Source of the DNA: Paenibacillus glycinis | GTDB lineage: Bacteria > Bacillota > Bacilli > Paenibacillales > Paenibacillaceae | Reading direction: 5' to 3' | Length of the DNA: 64,000 bases | Assembly (NCBI RefSeq): GCF_009909185.1 | Contig: NZ_JAAAMV010000002.1 | Span: 372,001 to 436,000 of the forward strand | Shown: positions 34,318 to 42,180 of the stretch, one piece after another | Position numbering within the stretch: position 1 is the stretch's first letter | Layout of the letters: every line of letters starts with the position of its first letter | Translations under genes and position numbers: made by a program | Notes under the pieces: generated by a model | The model's input: the letters and a program-made list of their open reading frames with translations, nothing else | The model's database searches: none | What the model was told of the DNA's origin: nothing

Positions 34318-34829
34318 GAGATGCCTTGAAGCGTTCCTTCCAGCCGCAATAGCTCGGCCTTCGCCCGCAAGCCGCCGCGGAAGCCGGTCAGCTTGCCGTT
34401 CTTCCCGACGACCCGATGGCACGGCACCACGATCATCACGGGATTGGCGCCGATGGCCAAGCCGACCGCGCGGACCGCGCCGGGCTTGCCGATCCGTTCC
34501 GCGATATCCGAATAAGCGCATAATTCGCCATGCGGGATCCGCTTCAGCTCCTGCCAGACGGATTGTTGGAAGTCGGTTCCGCGAAGGTCGACCGGGATGC
34601 CGAAGCTTACCTCCCCGCCGTGCAAATAGGCGTCCAGCGCCTCGACGTAAATCCGCATCGCCGCGTCGTCGCGAGCCGGCGCCGCGCCGGGAAGCCGTTT
34701 GCGCGCCCACGCTTCCAGTTCTTCGTACGGGGCATCCGGGGTGCCGACGTAGCACAGCCCCGCTTCCGTGGCCGCCAGATGCATGTTCCACATGCCGCTT
34801 TCCATCCTTGTCCATATCAGCTTAGTCAT
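34314..34829 (-). CDS. adaB: Methylated-DNA-[protein]-cysteine S-methyltransferase
   Basis: A 171-residue O6-alkylguanine-DNA alkyltransferase (Ogt/AdaB). The acceptor Cys lies in the IVVPCHRVVG motif near residue 140, and the helix-turn-helix and Arg finger are in PGAVRAVGLAIGANP. The ATG at 34829 overlaps the last codons of adaA (ATGACTAA), a layout like Bacillus adaAB. It repairs alkylated guanine stoichiometrically. Confidence 0.93.
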   Translation of the reverse strand: MTKLIWTRMESGMWNMHLAATEAGLCYVGTPDAPYEELEAWARKRLPGAAPARDDAAMRIYVEALDAYLHGGEVSFGIPVDLRGTDFQQSVWQELKRIPHGELCAYSDIAERIGKPGAVRAVGLAIGANPVMIVVPCHRVVGKNGKLTGFRGGLRAKAELLRLEGTLQGIS

Positions 34830-35511
34830 GATTATCTTCACCGGCTTTCCGATTCGATGGGGTTGCTAGTTCTTGCCTGTACTGAGAAGGAGAGCGGCCC
34901 ACGGTCTTCAGGAATACGGTCGCGAAATGCGCCGCGTTAGAGATGCCGACGCGCGCCCCGACCTCGGCTACCGTGTACCGGGATTCGCGAAGCAGCCCTT
35001 TGGCGGCCTCGATCCGCACGCCGATCAAATATTCCGCCGGCGTCGCTCCCCGAATCCGCTTGAACGTCCGCTGCAGATGGAAAAGGCTGACATGCTGCTC
35101 CTCGGCCAACGATTGCAGCGTGATTCGTTCGGGATAATGCGCGCGGATCGACTCCGCGATCGCGTTGACCCATTCTTCGTCCGGCATCCGCAGGCCGTCC
35201 GGCTTGCAGCGCTTGCAGGGCCGGTAGCCGGCCGCGACGGCTGCGGCGGCGGAACCGAATACCCGCACGTTCTCGCGCTTGGGCGTCCTGGATCTGCACG
35301 AAGGCCGGCAGAAGATCCGCGTCGTGCTGACGCTGTAATAGAACCTGCCGTCTTGTCCGGCGTCGCTATTGACGATGGCGGACCATTTCGCGTCGGTCAA
35401 ACATTCGGCGTCCGGCGTTTCCGTCTGCTTCGCCGCCGGCGTCCATACGGGCTCTTCCATCCTCGATGCCGTGTCGGTTGCGTCCGGTACCCCGGTTAAG
35501 TCCGTTGCCAT
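34822..35511 (-). CDS. adaA: Methylphosphotriester-DNA methyltransferase/AraC-type activator
   Basis: A 229-residue regulator of the adaptive response. The N-terminal Zn domain has the four-Cys pattern FCRPSCRSR ... PCKRCKPDG; one of these Cys accepts methyl from phosphotriesters and turns the protein into an activator. The C-terminal AraC HTH pair is LQSLAEEQHVSLFHLQRTFK and VAEVGARVGISNAAHFATVF. The ATG at 35511 follows GGAGGTGGGTGAC. It is divergent from alkA and heads adaA-adaB-kinase-regulator. Confidence 0.93.
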   Translation of the reverse strand: MATDLTGVPDATDTASRMEEPVWTPAAKQTETPDAECLTDAKWSAIVNSDAGQDGRFYYSVSTTRIFCRPSCRSRTPKRENVRVFGSAAAAVAAGYRPCKRCKPDGLRMPDEEWVNAIAESIRAHYPERITLQSLAEEQHVSLFHLQRTFKRIRGATPAEYLIGVRIEAAKGLLRESRYTVAEVGARVGISNAAHFATVFLKTVGRSPSQYRQELATPSNRKAGEDNHD

Positions 35512-35671
35512 GTCACCCACCTCCAAGCCAAAGTATACCCGCTTTGACGCCCGGATGTAACCATTTCGAAATAGAATAGCAAGATTACGAAAGCCGCGGT
35601 CCGCCCGAATGTGGTACAACTAGTAGAGAACCGCGGGGCGATCCGCCCACCAGAGGAGGAAAGTGCGTCCA

Positions 35672-36571
35672 ATGACAGTAAACATCACGTTAACGCCGCC
35701 GGAAGCGTTCAGCTTCCCGCATATGCTCGGCTATATGGAACGATCCAGCAATGAATGCCTGTACCGCGTCGACGATGCAGTCCTCTCGCGGCTGATTCGC
35801 ATCGGCGAAACGCCCGTCCTCGTCGTCCTGTCCGAGCTCGCGGACGGCAAGTTGTCCGTCGCTTGTCCGAATCTGCCGGAAGCGCAGGCTCGGGCAATGG
35901 AGGCGGACATCGTCGCTTATGTCCGCGATTGGTTCGACATGGACAGGGATCTGGCGCCGTTCCTCGAGCTGGCGAGCCGAGACGCCGTGCTGTCCGGGGC
36001 CGCCGAGCGATTCGGCGGCCTGCGCATCGTCGGCATCGCGGACTTGTTCGAGGCGCTCTGCTGGGGCATCATGGGCCAGCAGATCAACCTGACCTTCGCC
36101 TACGCGCTCAAACGGCGCTTCGTGGAAAAATTCGGCGAAGCCCTTGATTGGGACGGCGACCGGCATTGGTTGTTCCCCTCGCCCGAGCGCATCGCTGGCA
36201 TCGATCCCGCGGAGCTGAGGGAGCTGCAATTCACGGGGCGCAAGGCCGAATACGTCATCGGTACCGCGCGGTTGATGGCCGACGGCGCGCTGTCGAAGGA
36301 AGGGCTGTTGGCGCTGCCCGACTGGACGGCCATGGAGAAGGCGCTCACCGGCATCCGCGGCATCGGCCCTTGGACGGCCAACTACGTGCTGATGCGCTGC
36401 CTGCGCATGCCCGGCGCTTTCCCGATCGAGGACGTCGGGCTGCATAACGCGCTCAAGACGGTGCTCGGCCGCGAGGACAAACCGTCCATCGCCGAGATTC
36501 GGGAGCTTTCCGCCGGTTGGGGCGAATGGAAAGCGTACGCGACGTTTTATTTGTGGCGGCTGCTCTACTGA
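35672..36571 (+). CDS. alkA: DNA-3-methyladenine glycosylase II
   Basis: A 299-residue base-excision repair glycosylase. An N-terminal AlkA domain (residues 1 to about 110) precedes the HhH-GPD fold with GIRGIGPWTANYVLMRCLR and the catalytic Asp region FPIEDVGLHNALK. The ATG at 35672 is preferred over a GTG at 35663, which touches the AGGAGG ribosome binding site. It is transcribed divergently from adaA across 160 bp and completes the alkylation-repair cluster. Confidence 0.92.
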   Translation: MTVNITLTPPEAFSFPHMLGYMERSSNECLYRVDDAVLSRLIRIGETPVLVVLSELADGKLSVACPNLPEAQARAMEADIVAYVRDWFDMDRDLAPFLELASRDAVLSGAAERFGGLRIVGIADLFEALCWGIMGQQINLTFAYALKRRFVEKFGEALDWDGDRHWLFPSPERIAGIDPAELRELQFTGRKAEYVIGTARLMADGALSKEGLLALPDWTAMEKALTGIRGIGPWTANYVLMRCLRMPGAFPIEDVGLHNALKTVLGREDKPSIAEIRELSAGWGEWKAYATFYLWRLLY

Positions 36572-36606
36572 GGACTGGCGGACGGAAGCTTCCCTCGCGC
36601 AGCATA

Positions 36607-36631
36607 AAGAAAAGCCGCCTGAGCGGCGGCT
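36607..36631 (-). terminator. Terminator of ydjO-like gene
   Basis: AGCCGCC / GGCGGCT stem with a short loop, then TTTTCTTT on the minus strand. Its first base pairs overlap the stop codon of the gene at 36630. Confidence 0.75.
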
Positions 36632-36851
36632 AGATGTCGAATTCCGATTTCGGTTTTCGCGGTTGTCGTTTGATTTTGTTTTGCACGGCCGGGAGATGCC
36701 TCATGCTGCGATGCATGGGGCCTTTGCAGATGGGGCAGCTTTGCTCGCTCTCGGCGAATTCTTCCCTCACCCACGCCTTGCACTCCGCGTTTTTGCATTT
36801 CCAAATCTTCGTCGGGATCAGCTTCGGTTTCTCATCTTCTGTCGTTGCCAA
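36630..36851 (-). CDS. ydjO: YdjO-like zinc-ribbon protein
   Basis: A 73-residue protein with a Cys4 zinc-ribbon: WKCKNAECKAW at residues 17-27, then CPICKGPM about 12 residues on, and a basic tail. It fits the YdjO family, annotated as cold-inducible in Bacillus. The start is a TTG at 36851 with AAAGGA 9 nt upstream. Function unknown. Confidence 0.82.
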   Translation of the reverse strand: MATTEDEKPKLIPTKIWKCKNAECKAWVREEFAESEQSCPICKGPMHRSMRHLPAVQNKIKRQPRKPKSEFDI

Positions 36852-36906
36852 CTGTAAGCATCCTTTCCATCCATCATGCTAATTCGTGGTTGAACTAAGT
36901 TTTCAA

Positions 36907-36936
36907 TTGACGATTGCGTCTTTCGTGTTATATTAT
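36907..36936 (+). promoter_or_regulatory. Promoter of the riboswitch-controlled permease
   Basis: TTGACG (36907-36912), 18-bp spacer, TATTAT (36931-36936), with TATATT also possible at a 16-bp spacing. The transcript would start just before the guanidine-I aptamer. Confidence 0.75.
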
Positions 36937-36972
36937 CTAACAAGAAAAACGAATAAACAACCATAATCGTTT

Positions 36973-37074
36973 TCTAGGGTTCCGCCGCGGCAGATTAGCT
37001 GACCGTCGGGCTGGTCCGAGAGAAAACGCACGGCAAGCGCTGTGTGCACGGAGGGATAAAAGCCCGGGAGGATA
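36973..37074 (+). promoter_or_regulatory. Guanidine-I (ykkC) riboswitch upstream of APC permease
   Basis: The same ordered blocks as the operon riboswitch at 26 kb: CTAGGGTTCCG (36974-36984), CTGGTCCGAGAG (from 37011), and CACGGAGGGATAAAAGCCCG (GGATAAAAGCC at 37054-37064). An intrinsic terminator follows at once. It makes the permease guanidine-responsive. Confidence 0.95.
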
Positions 37075-37110
37075 TCAGTCGACGGATATCTCCTGCGCTT
37101 TTTTTATTTT
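37066..37110 (+). terminator. Expression-platform terminator of the second guanidine riboswitch
   Basis: GGAGGATATC pairs with GATATCTCC (one bulge) around a 7-8 nt loop, followed by a run of seven T and TATTTT. The 5' arm begins in the GGGAG that ends the aptamer, which gives the usual competing structures. Confidence 0.85.
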
Positions 37111-37138
37111 AGCCATCATCGAAAGGGTTGTGCCGCGC

Positions 37139-38470
37139 ATGAGAGAGGAAGCCAAACTGCCACGGACGCTGTCGTTGACGCAAGTCGTCTTCTTGGGACT
37201 TGCCTGGATGACGCCGATGATTTATTTCTCCATCTACGGAATCGCCTACGATTCGTCGTCGGGCATGCTGACGCAGGCTTACTTGCTAGCGTTCGTCGCC
37301 ATTCTGTTCACCGCCTACAGCTACGGACTGATGTCCGTCGCCCATCCGACGTCCGGTTCCGCCTATACGTATGTAAAAAAATCCGTCCACCCCTATCTCG
37401 GCTTTCTCGTCGGCTGGGCGCTGCTGCTCGATTACTTGTTCTCTCCGATCATCGCTTGCCTGACGTTCGGCATCTACATGCACGCGCAATTCCCGGTCAT
37501 CCCGGAATACGCGTGGATCATCGGCATCAACCTCGTCATCACGCTGGTGAACGTGAAGGGCGCTTCCTTCTCCGCCAACCTGAGCAAATGGTTCGTCCTG
37601 CTTCAAATCGGCTTCATCGCGCTCTTCTGCGCGCTGCTGATCCGCAATCTCCCGACGCTTCATGATCCCTTGGCGCCGCTGCTGCAGACGACCATCCCGA
37701 TCGCGTCGATTCTGAGCGGCGTATCCATCATCTGTTTCTCGTTTCTCGGCTTCGACTCCATCACCACGATGGCGGAGGAAACCAAGAACGCCAAGAAGAA
37801 CATCCCCCGTGCGATCGGCATTATTATTATAATCGCCAGCATCCTATATGTCACACCGTCTTATTTGACCCAGCTCGTATTTCCGAAAGCCATCGCGTTC
37901 GCCGATATCGACGCCGCCGGTCTCCAGATCGTCAAGATGGTCGGCGGGGCCGCGCTCGGCACCGTGTTCATCGCCGTGCTGCTCTTCGCGATCTTCACCC
38001 AAGGCGTGTCTTCGGTGGCGAGCGTCTCCCGGCTGATGTTCGTGATGGGACGCGAAAGGATTCTGCCGCCGCGCTGCTTCGCGTACGTGCATCCCAAATT
38101 AAAGACGCCGGTGGTCAATATTCTGATCGTCGCGATCGTCTCCCTGCTCTCGCTGGTCATCCAGCTCGACCTGGCCGTGAAATTCGTGAATTTCGGCGCG
38201 CTGACCGCCTTCTTCTTCGTTAATGTATCCGTCGTCAGCCATTATTACGCAAGAGAACGCCGTCGTTCCTTCTCCGGAACGCTGCTCTATCTGATCCTTC
38301 CGACCCTCGGGGCCGGCATCGTCGGCTGGCTGTTCCTGCTGCTCAGCAAGGACGCCTTGATGATGGGGCTCGCTTGGCTGCTCGCCGGAATCGTCTACAA
38401 CGCGCGGAACACCGCCTTCGCAAAAGGCCTGCTGGCCCGCAGGAAGCTGCAAGCGCGCAAGGGCGCATAG
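37139..38470 (+). CDS. APC-superfamily permease, candidate guanidine transporter
   Basis: A 443-residue integral membrane protein with about 12 helices, of the amino acid-polyamine-organocation superfamily. Helix 1 begins TQVVFLGLAWMTPMIYFSIYG, and helix 6 has FSFLGFDSITTMAEETKNAK, the typical APC motif. The direct guanidine-I riboswitch control argues that it moves guanidine or a related compound. The direction (uptake to feed the carboxylase pathway, or export) is not visible. The ATG at 37139 has AAAGGG 11 nt upstream; a GTG at 37130 is too close. Confidence 0.88.
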   Translation: MREEAKLPRTLSLTQVVFLGLAWMTPMIYFSIYGIAYDSSSGMLTQAYLLAFVAILFTAYSYGLMSVAHPTSGSAYTYVKKSVHPYLGFLVGWALLLDYLFSPIIACLTFGIYMHAQFPVIPEYAWIIGINLVITLVNVKGASFSANLSKWFVLLQIGFIALFCALLIRNLPTLHDPLAPLLQTTIPIASILSGVSIICFSFLGFDSITTMAEETKNAKKNIPRAIGIIIIIASILYVTPSYLTQLVFPKAIAFADIDAAGLQIVKMVGGAALGTVFIAVLLFAIFTQGVSSVASVSRLMFVMGRERILPPRCFAYVHPKLKTPVVNILIVAIVSLLSLVIQLDLAVKFVNFGALTAFFFVNVSVVSHYYARERRRSFSGTLLYLILPTLGAGIVGWLFLLLSKDALMMGLAWLLAGIVYNARNTAFAKGLLARRKLQARKGA

Positions 38471-38492
38471 CCTCGCGCAGGCGCTCGCATGC

Positions 38493-38522
38493 AAAAAAGC
38501 ACCCGCTGCCGGGTGCTTTTTT
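38493..38522. terminator. Bidirectional terminator
   Basis: AAAAAAGCACCCG / CGGGTGCTTTTTT with a 4-nt loop lies between the convergent permease and glutathione peroxidase genes. Confidence 0.9.
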
Positions 38523-38566
38523 GCATTTCATGATGTATCCGCGCGAAGCGCTTCGTTAGTCGCGAA

Positions 38567-39085
38567 TCAATCGTTGACCGTATTCGGAGCCGCGCCGAGG
38601 CTGCCCGTCTCGATCAGGCTGCGCAGATCGGGCTCGATCGCCGCAGGATCGGTCGTCGCCGGATACTGCTTCACGACATGGCCTTCTTTGTCGACGAGGA
38701 ACTTGACGAAGTTCCACTCGATATCGCCCGTATGGTACGGAGCCGGCACTTCGTCGACGAGATATTTGAACAGCGGGTGCGCATCGTCGCCTTTCACGTC
38801 GATCTTGGCGAACATCGGGAACGTGACCGAATAGTTCAGCTCGCAAAATTGCGCGATTTCCTCGTTCGTGCCCGGTTCCTGGCCTTTGAACTGGTTGCAG
38901 GGGAAGCCGAGGACGACGACGCCTTCATCCTTGAAATTGTCGTAAATATGCTGCAGTCCCTTGTAATGCGGCGTCAGGCCGCAGGCGCTTGCCGTGTTGA
39001 CGATCAGCAGAACCTTGCCTTCGTAAGCCGCCAGCGTCTGTTCCGTCCCGTCGATCGTGGTGACGTTGAAATCATAAATACGCAT
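38567..39085 (-). CDS. Glutathione peroxidase family thiol peroxidase
   Basis: A 172-residue peroxidase of the GPx family (BsaA-like), with Cys in place of selenocysteine: NTASACGLTPHY near residue 36, FPCNQFKGQEPG with the resolving Cys, and WNFVKFLVD containing the catalytic Trp-Asn. In Firmicutes it is probably reduced by thioredoxin. CGGGAGGG precedes the ATG. A PerR-like box overlaps its promoter. Confidence 0.92.
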   Translation of the reverse strand: MRIYDFNVTTIDGTEQTLAAYEGKVLLIVNTASACGLTPHYKGLQHIYDNFKDEGVVVLGFPCNQFKGQEPGTNEEIAQFCELNYSVTFPMFAKIDVKGDDAHPLFKYLVDEVPAPYHTGDIEWNFVKFLVDKEGHVVKQYPATTDPAAIEPDLRSLIETGSLGAAPNTVND

Positions 39086-39136
39086 GCTTTGTCCCTCCCG
39101 ATATCGGTCATTCGTACATTTCGCTTAATTAAATTG

Positions 39137-39174
39137 CATAAAATCATTATAGACGAATACCGGAAGCGGGAGCA
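39137..39174 (-). promoter_or_regulatory. Promoter with PerR/Fur-like box upstream of the peroxidase
   Basis: Minus-strand TTGCTC (39169-39174), 18-bp spacer, TATAAT (39145-39150). CTATAATGATTTTAT (39137-39151) overlaps the -10 and matches 11 of the 14 specified positions of the PerR consensus TTATAATNATTATAA. Confidence 0.5.
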
Positions 39175-39271
39175 AATTTTATTATCGACAAGGCGTACGC
39201 ATCCGAATCGCGGCTTTTTTGTTTGCACGAACAAATAGGAGCGCCGCTCGCGTCCGTTGGTCGGCGAAGCA

Positions 39272-40186
39272 TCAGGCGTCGCGGCTCAAGGCATGCTGCA
39301 GCTGGCCCGCAAGCTGCTCGGGGTCGTCCCACACGATCGGCCGCACGCCCGCTGGGCGGCTGCCGCCGGATGCCGACGAGCGGCAGGTCCAGGCCACCGG
39401 GATCTCGTTGCCGATCGCGTAGCCGGCGTACATCCATGTCTCGGCCTCCGGCTCCGAGATGTCGGCGATCAACAGCTTGCAGGTCAGTACCTGCTGCATC
39501 GCTTCATGAACAGGCTTGGCGGAAGGACTCCGTCCCTCCACCTGCAGCAGCTTCGGCGCATAGCCCAGCTGAATCAGCCGCGGAAACACCGTCTCCATCC
39601 ATGCCTGCGCCAGCTCCTCCGCGCCTTCCGGCAGCAAGACGAAGCAGGGCTTGAGCGACTTGCCCGACGCGCTGGATTCCGCCTCCAGCCACCCCTTGTC
39701 CGTAAGGCGGAACGTCGAGCCGATCCGTTCGATCATGCCTTCTTCCTTCAGCTTCTCGGCGATATAGACGAGCTCCTGCAGGTTCAACGAGTACGTCAGA
39801 TTGAAGCTTTGCGAGAATTGATTGATCACGACCGGATCGTCAGGCCCGCTCGCGTGACGGTGCAAATACCGCAGCAGGCGCAGGCCCTTCTCCTCTGTAG
39901 TCAACGGGACTTGCGGCGACAGCAGAATGGCGTCCCGTTCGTCGAACGAGACGATCACCACTTCCTCGCAGTCGCTTTTCTCCCGGATGTAGGCGGAGAT
40001 AATCGGGAACATGTTTCGTTTATCCGAATAAGACAGCTGCCGGAACGGCTCGTAACTGTCGTCCTTCAGGCCGTAGGCGCCGCTTGGCGAGCAGAGGCAG
40101 TTCATGTACCATTCGCTGCCGCCTTTATGTCTCACCTGCACGAGCGAATCGCAGAACAGGCATCTCTTGGTGTCCAATACTTCCAT
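39272..40186 (-). CDS. Zinc-ribbon/winged-helix protein with deoxyribosyltransferase-like C-terminal domain
   Basis: A 304-residue protein of unusual make-up. The N-terminus has a Cys4 pattern (CLFC ... CLCSPSGAYG, residues 9-38). The middle (about 95-170) looks like a winged helix (LNLQELVYIAEKLKEEGMIE). The C-terminal 120 residues follow the nucleoside 2-deoxyribosyltransferase/TIR-like pattern: CFVLLPEG, then CKLLIADISEPEAETWMYAG and YAIGNEIPVAWT. That fold is used by several stress and defence proteins that bind or cleave nucleotides; function here is inference only. The gene stands alone. Confidence 0.72.
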   Translation of the reverse strand: MEVLDTKRCLFCDSLVQVRHKGGSEWYMNCLCSPSGAYGLKDDSYEPFRQLSYSDKRNMFPIISAYIREKSDCEEVVIVSFDERDAILLSPQVPLTTEEKGLRLLRYLHRHASGPDDPVVINQFSQSFNLTYSLNLQELVYIAEKLKEEGMIERIGSTFRLTDKGWLEAESSASGKSLKPCFVLLPEGAEELAQAWMETVFPRLIQLGYAPKLLQVEGRSPSAKPVHEAMQQVLTCKLLIADISEPEAETWMYAGYAIGNEIPVAWTCRSSASGGSRPAGVRPIVWDDPEQLAGQLQHALSRDA

Positions 40187-40251
40187 GGTGTCATCATCCT
40201 CTCCTTATCAAGGATTCGGATCGTCCGCCGCGATAGAGGGTGCGGGCGGCA

Positions 40252-40482
40252 TTAAGTTTTTCTCATGTTTGATGTACCCGTATCGCCATCCTTTGACGCG
40301 CGCCAAATTTTACCGTCCCATTCGACGGCATCGCCCGGCGCGACGCCTTCCGCCACCTTCTCCCCGGCAAGCCGCAGCGACTTGCCGCCGATTATGACCG
40401 TCACGCCGTTATGGTCCGCTTCCGTTACGAGACCGATACGCCGAATGACGCAATGACTGCCCTCTCCGGCAAATTCCGTCAT
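40252..40482 (-). CDS. Small conserved hypothetical protein
   Basis: A 76-residue protein, predicted all-beta (GLVTEADHNGVTVIIGGKSLRLAGEK ... GDAVEWDGKIW), resembling small SH3-like barrels. I do not recognise the family. GGGGAGAGGCGAC precedes the ATG. It is 65 bp upstream-oriented from no clear partner, between the dGTPase and the zinc-ribbon gene. Confidence 0.6.
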   Translation of the reverse strand: MTEFAGEGSHCVIRRIGLVTEADHNGVTVIIGGKSLRLAGEKVAEGVAPGDAVEWDGKIWRASKDGDTGTSNMRKT

Positions 40483-40654
40483 GTCGCCTCTCCCCTTCCT
40501 TCATGACGCGCTCTCATTCATGCCCCATCTTCGCTCAGCCCCTCGCGCGCGGCGTTGGAGTTCGCGACGAGCAGCGCGCAATGACTGTCCTCGCGAGCCG
40601 TCATGCCTCCCCGCAACCTGCTACGCTCGGCGTCCGCGAATGCAACCTCAACAA

Positions 40655-40683
40655 GGACGACCGGGATTTGAACCCGATCGTCC
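40655..40683 (-). other. Hairpin mimicking a tRNA T-arm plus acceptor stem
   Basis: On the minus strand an 11-bp stem (one U-G pair), GGACGATCGGG / CCCGGTCGTCC, is closed by a 7-nt loop, TTCAAAT. That is the exact T-loop sequence of tRNAs, with the G53-C61 pair in place. No D- or anticodon arm is present. It lies 16 bp past the dGTPase stop and lacks a T run, so it is not a standard terminator. Confidence 0.7.
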
Positions 40684-40699
40684 TCTCCGCCGCTGCCGG

Positions 40700-42016
40700 C
40701 TAATCGCGTTCATAGATCGATCCGGAACGGCTGGCGTAAAATTCGGTGTACACCTTCTCGGCGTACGCATCCGTCATGCCGGCGATATAATCCGCCACCA
40801 TCCGCTCCCACGGCCATTTGCTGCGCTGCCGTTCGTAGCTCTCGAGCCAGTCCGGCGGTATGATCAGCCGGCCCGATTCCGGCGTCCTGAAGCTGTCCCA
40901 GAGCCGCCTAATCATGATCTCGCTGCGCTTGTGCAGGCGCTGCACGCGGAAATCCTTGATCAAGGTAACCCAAGCGAGCTTCTTCAAGATTTCCATCGTC
41001 CGCAGCAGCTCAAGATCCTGAACGCCGTCGCGGATGAACGTCACCCGTTTCCAGCCCGTCGCGGGATCGTCGATGATGCCCACGCCGCTGACGAATTTGC
41101 GCACCCAGCGCGCCTTCATCTCCCGGCGCGTGCGCGAGGGCTCCCTGCCGCATTCCACGTAGATGGTTTCCCATTGCTGCAGGTAATGGAGCAGCGCCTG
41201 CTTCACCATCAGCTTCATGTCGACCTGTTCCCAATGCATGACGGCGTTGCCGGGATCGTCGATGATTTCCTGCATGACGCTCTCGATGAGCCGGTCGTCC
41301 TCGAACAGGCTGGTGTTCATCTGAATCTTGCCGGCGCGGATACCGTCCTCGATATCGTGCGTGGAGTAGGCGATGTCGTCGCATAAGTCCATCAATTGGG
41401 CTTCCAGCGTCGCGCAGCCATCCGGCATGCCCCATGCTTTGCGCAGGGAGGCGATGCCCTCCCACTCCATGCCGTACACGCCTTTGAGCCGGCCGGGATC
41501 CTCCAGGCTGAACGGATATTTATTGATCGCCAGCAGCACGGCGGCCGTCAGATCGAGACCGCTGTCGCTGCCCGCGCGCTTCTCCAGGAACATCAGGATA
41601 CGGAAATTCTGCGCATTGCCCTCGTATTTGAGCCCGCATTCGTCCATCAGGATATCGTTCAGCACTTCTTCTCCCTTATGGCCGAACGGGGGATGGCCCA
41701 AGTCATGCGCCAGCGAAGCGCATTCGACCACTTCGGGATCCATCATGAGACCCGGATGCTCGCGCTTAGCCAGGAACGGGTTGTTCTTGCAGAGCTTCCG
41801 CGCTACCTCGCGGGCGATCTGCGACACTTCCAGCGAATGCGTCAGCCGCGTCCGGTAATAGTCGCCGGAGCCCGCGCCGAACACTTGCGATTTCCCCTGC
41901 AGGCGCCGGAACGCCGGCGATTGGATCAACCTGGCATAGTCCTTCTCAAACTCGTCCCGATCCTCGCTGGAGTGGATGTTCTCGTAATCAAAAAGCCGCA
42001 TTTTACGTACGTTCAT
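40700..42016 (-). CDS. dgt: dGTPase-like HD-domain triphosphohydrolase
   Basis: A 438-residue HD-superfamily deoxynucleoside triphosphate triphosphohydrolase. RLQGKSQVFGAG near the N-terminus is typical of Dgt. Metal ligands lie in TRLTHSLEV, in SLAHDLGHPPFGHKGE (the HD pair), and in LCDDIAYSTHDIEDG. The start at ATG 42016 is 9 nt from GGAGG; another ATG six bases earlier is too close. It probably acts on dNTP pools. No SAMHD1-type domain is seen. Confidence 0.92.
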   Translation of the reverse strand: MNVRKMRLFDYENIHSSEDRDEFEKDYARLIQSPAFRRLQGKSQVFGAGSGDYYRTRLTHSLEVSQIAREVARKLCKNNPFLAKREHPGLMMDPEVVECASLAHDLGHPPFGHKGEEVLNDILMDECGLKYEGNAQNFRILMFLEKRAGSDSGLDLTAAVLLAINKYPFSLEDPGRLKGVYGMEWEGIASLRKAWGMPDGCATLEAQLMDLCDDIAYSTHDIEDGIRAGKIQMNTSLFEDDRLIESVMQEIIDDPGNAVMHWEQVDMKLMVKQALLHYLQQWETIYVECGREPSRTRREMKARWVRKFVSGVGIIDDPATGWKRVTFIRDGVQDLELLRTMEILKKLAWVTLIKDFRVQRLHKRSEIMIRRLWDSFRTPESGRLIIPPDWLESYERQRSKWPWERMVADYIAGMTDAYAEKVYTEFYASRSGSIYERD

Positions 42017-42084
42017 GCTCATCCGCCTCCGTTTCTCTCTCGTTTCTCTTATTTTATGTAGAACGTTCGGGAATAGCAAATAAA

Positions 42085-42140
42085 AAACCTCTCAAGCTGA
42101 CGAATCAGGGCAGATGGCCTGACGTCAACTTGTGAGGTTT
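42085..42140 (-). terminator. Terminator of the odhAB operon
   Basis: A long two-level hairpin: AAACCTCACAAG pairs with CTTGAGAGGTTT and an inner TCAGG/CCTGA stem. It is followed on the minus strand by TTTTATTTG. It lies 41 bp past the odhB stop. Confidence 0.85.
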
Positions 42141-42180
42141 GGGTCATGAATCGTAATTTATGCGGAAGTCAGTTGGCGCA

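Noticed and set aside
40630-40710. A tRNA gene, because of GGTTCAAATCC on the minus strand
   Set aside because: Only a T-arm-like hairpin exists. The bases upstream give no D-arm or anticodon arm and no matching 5' acceptor strand.
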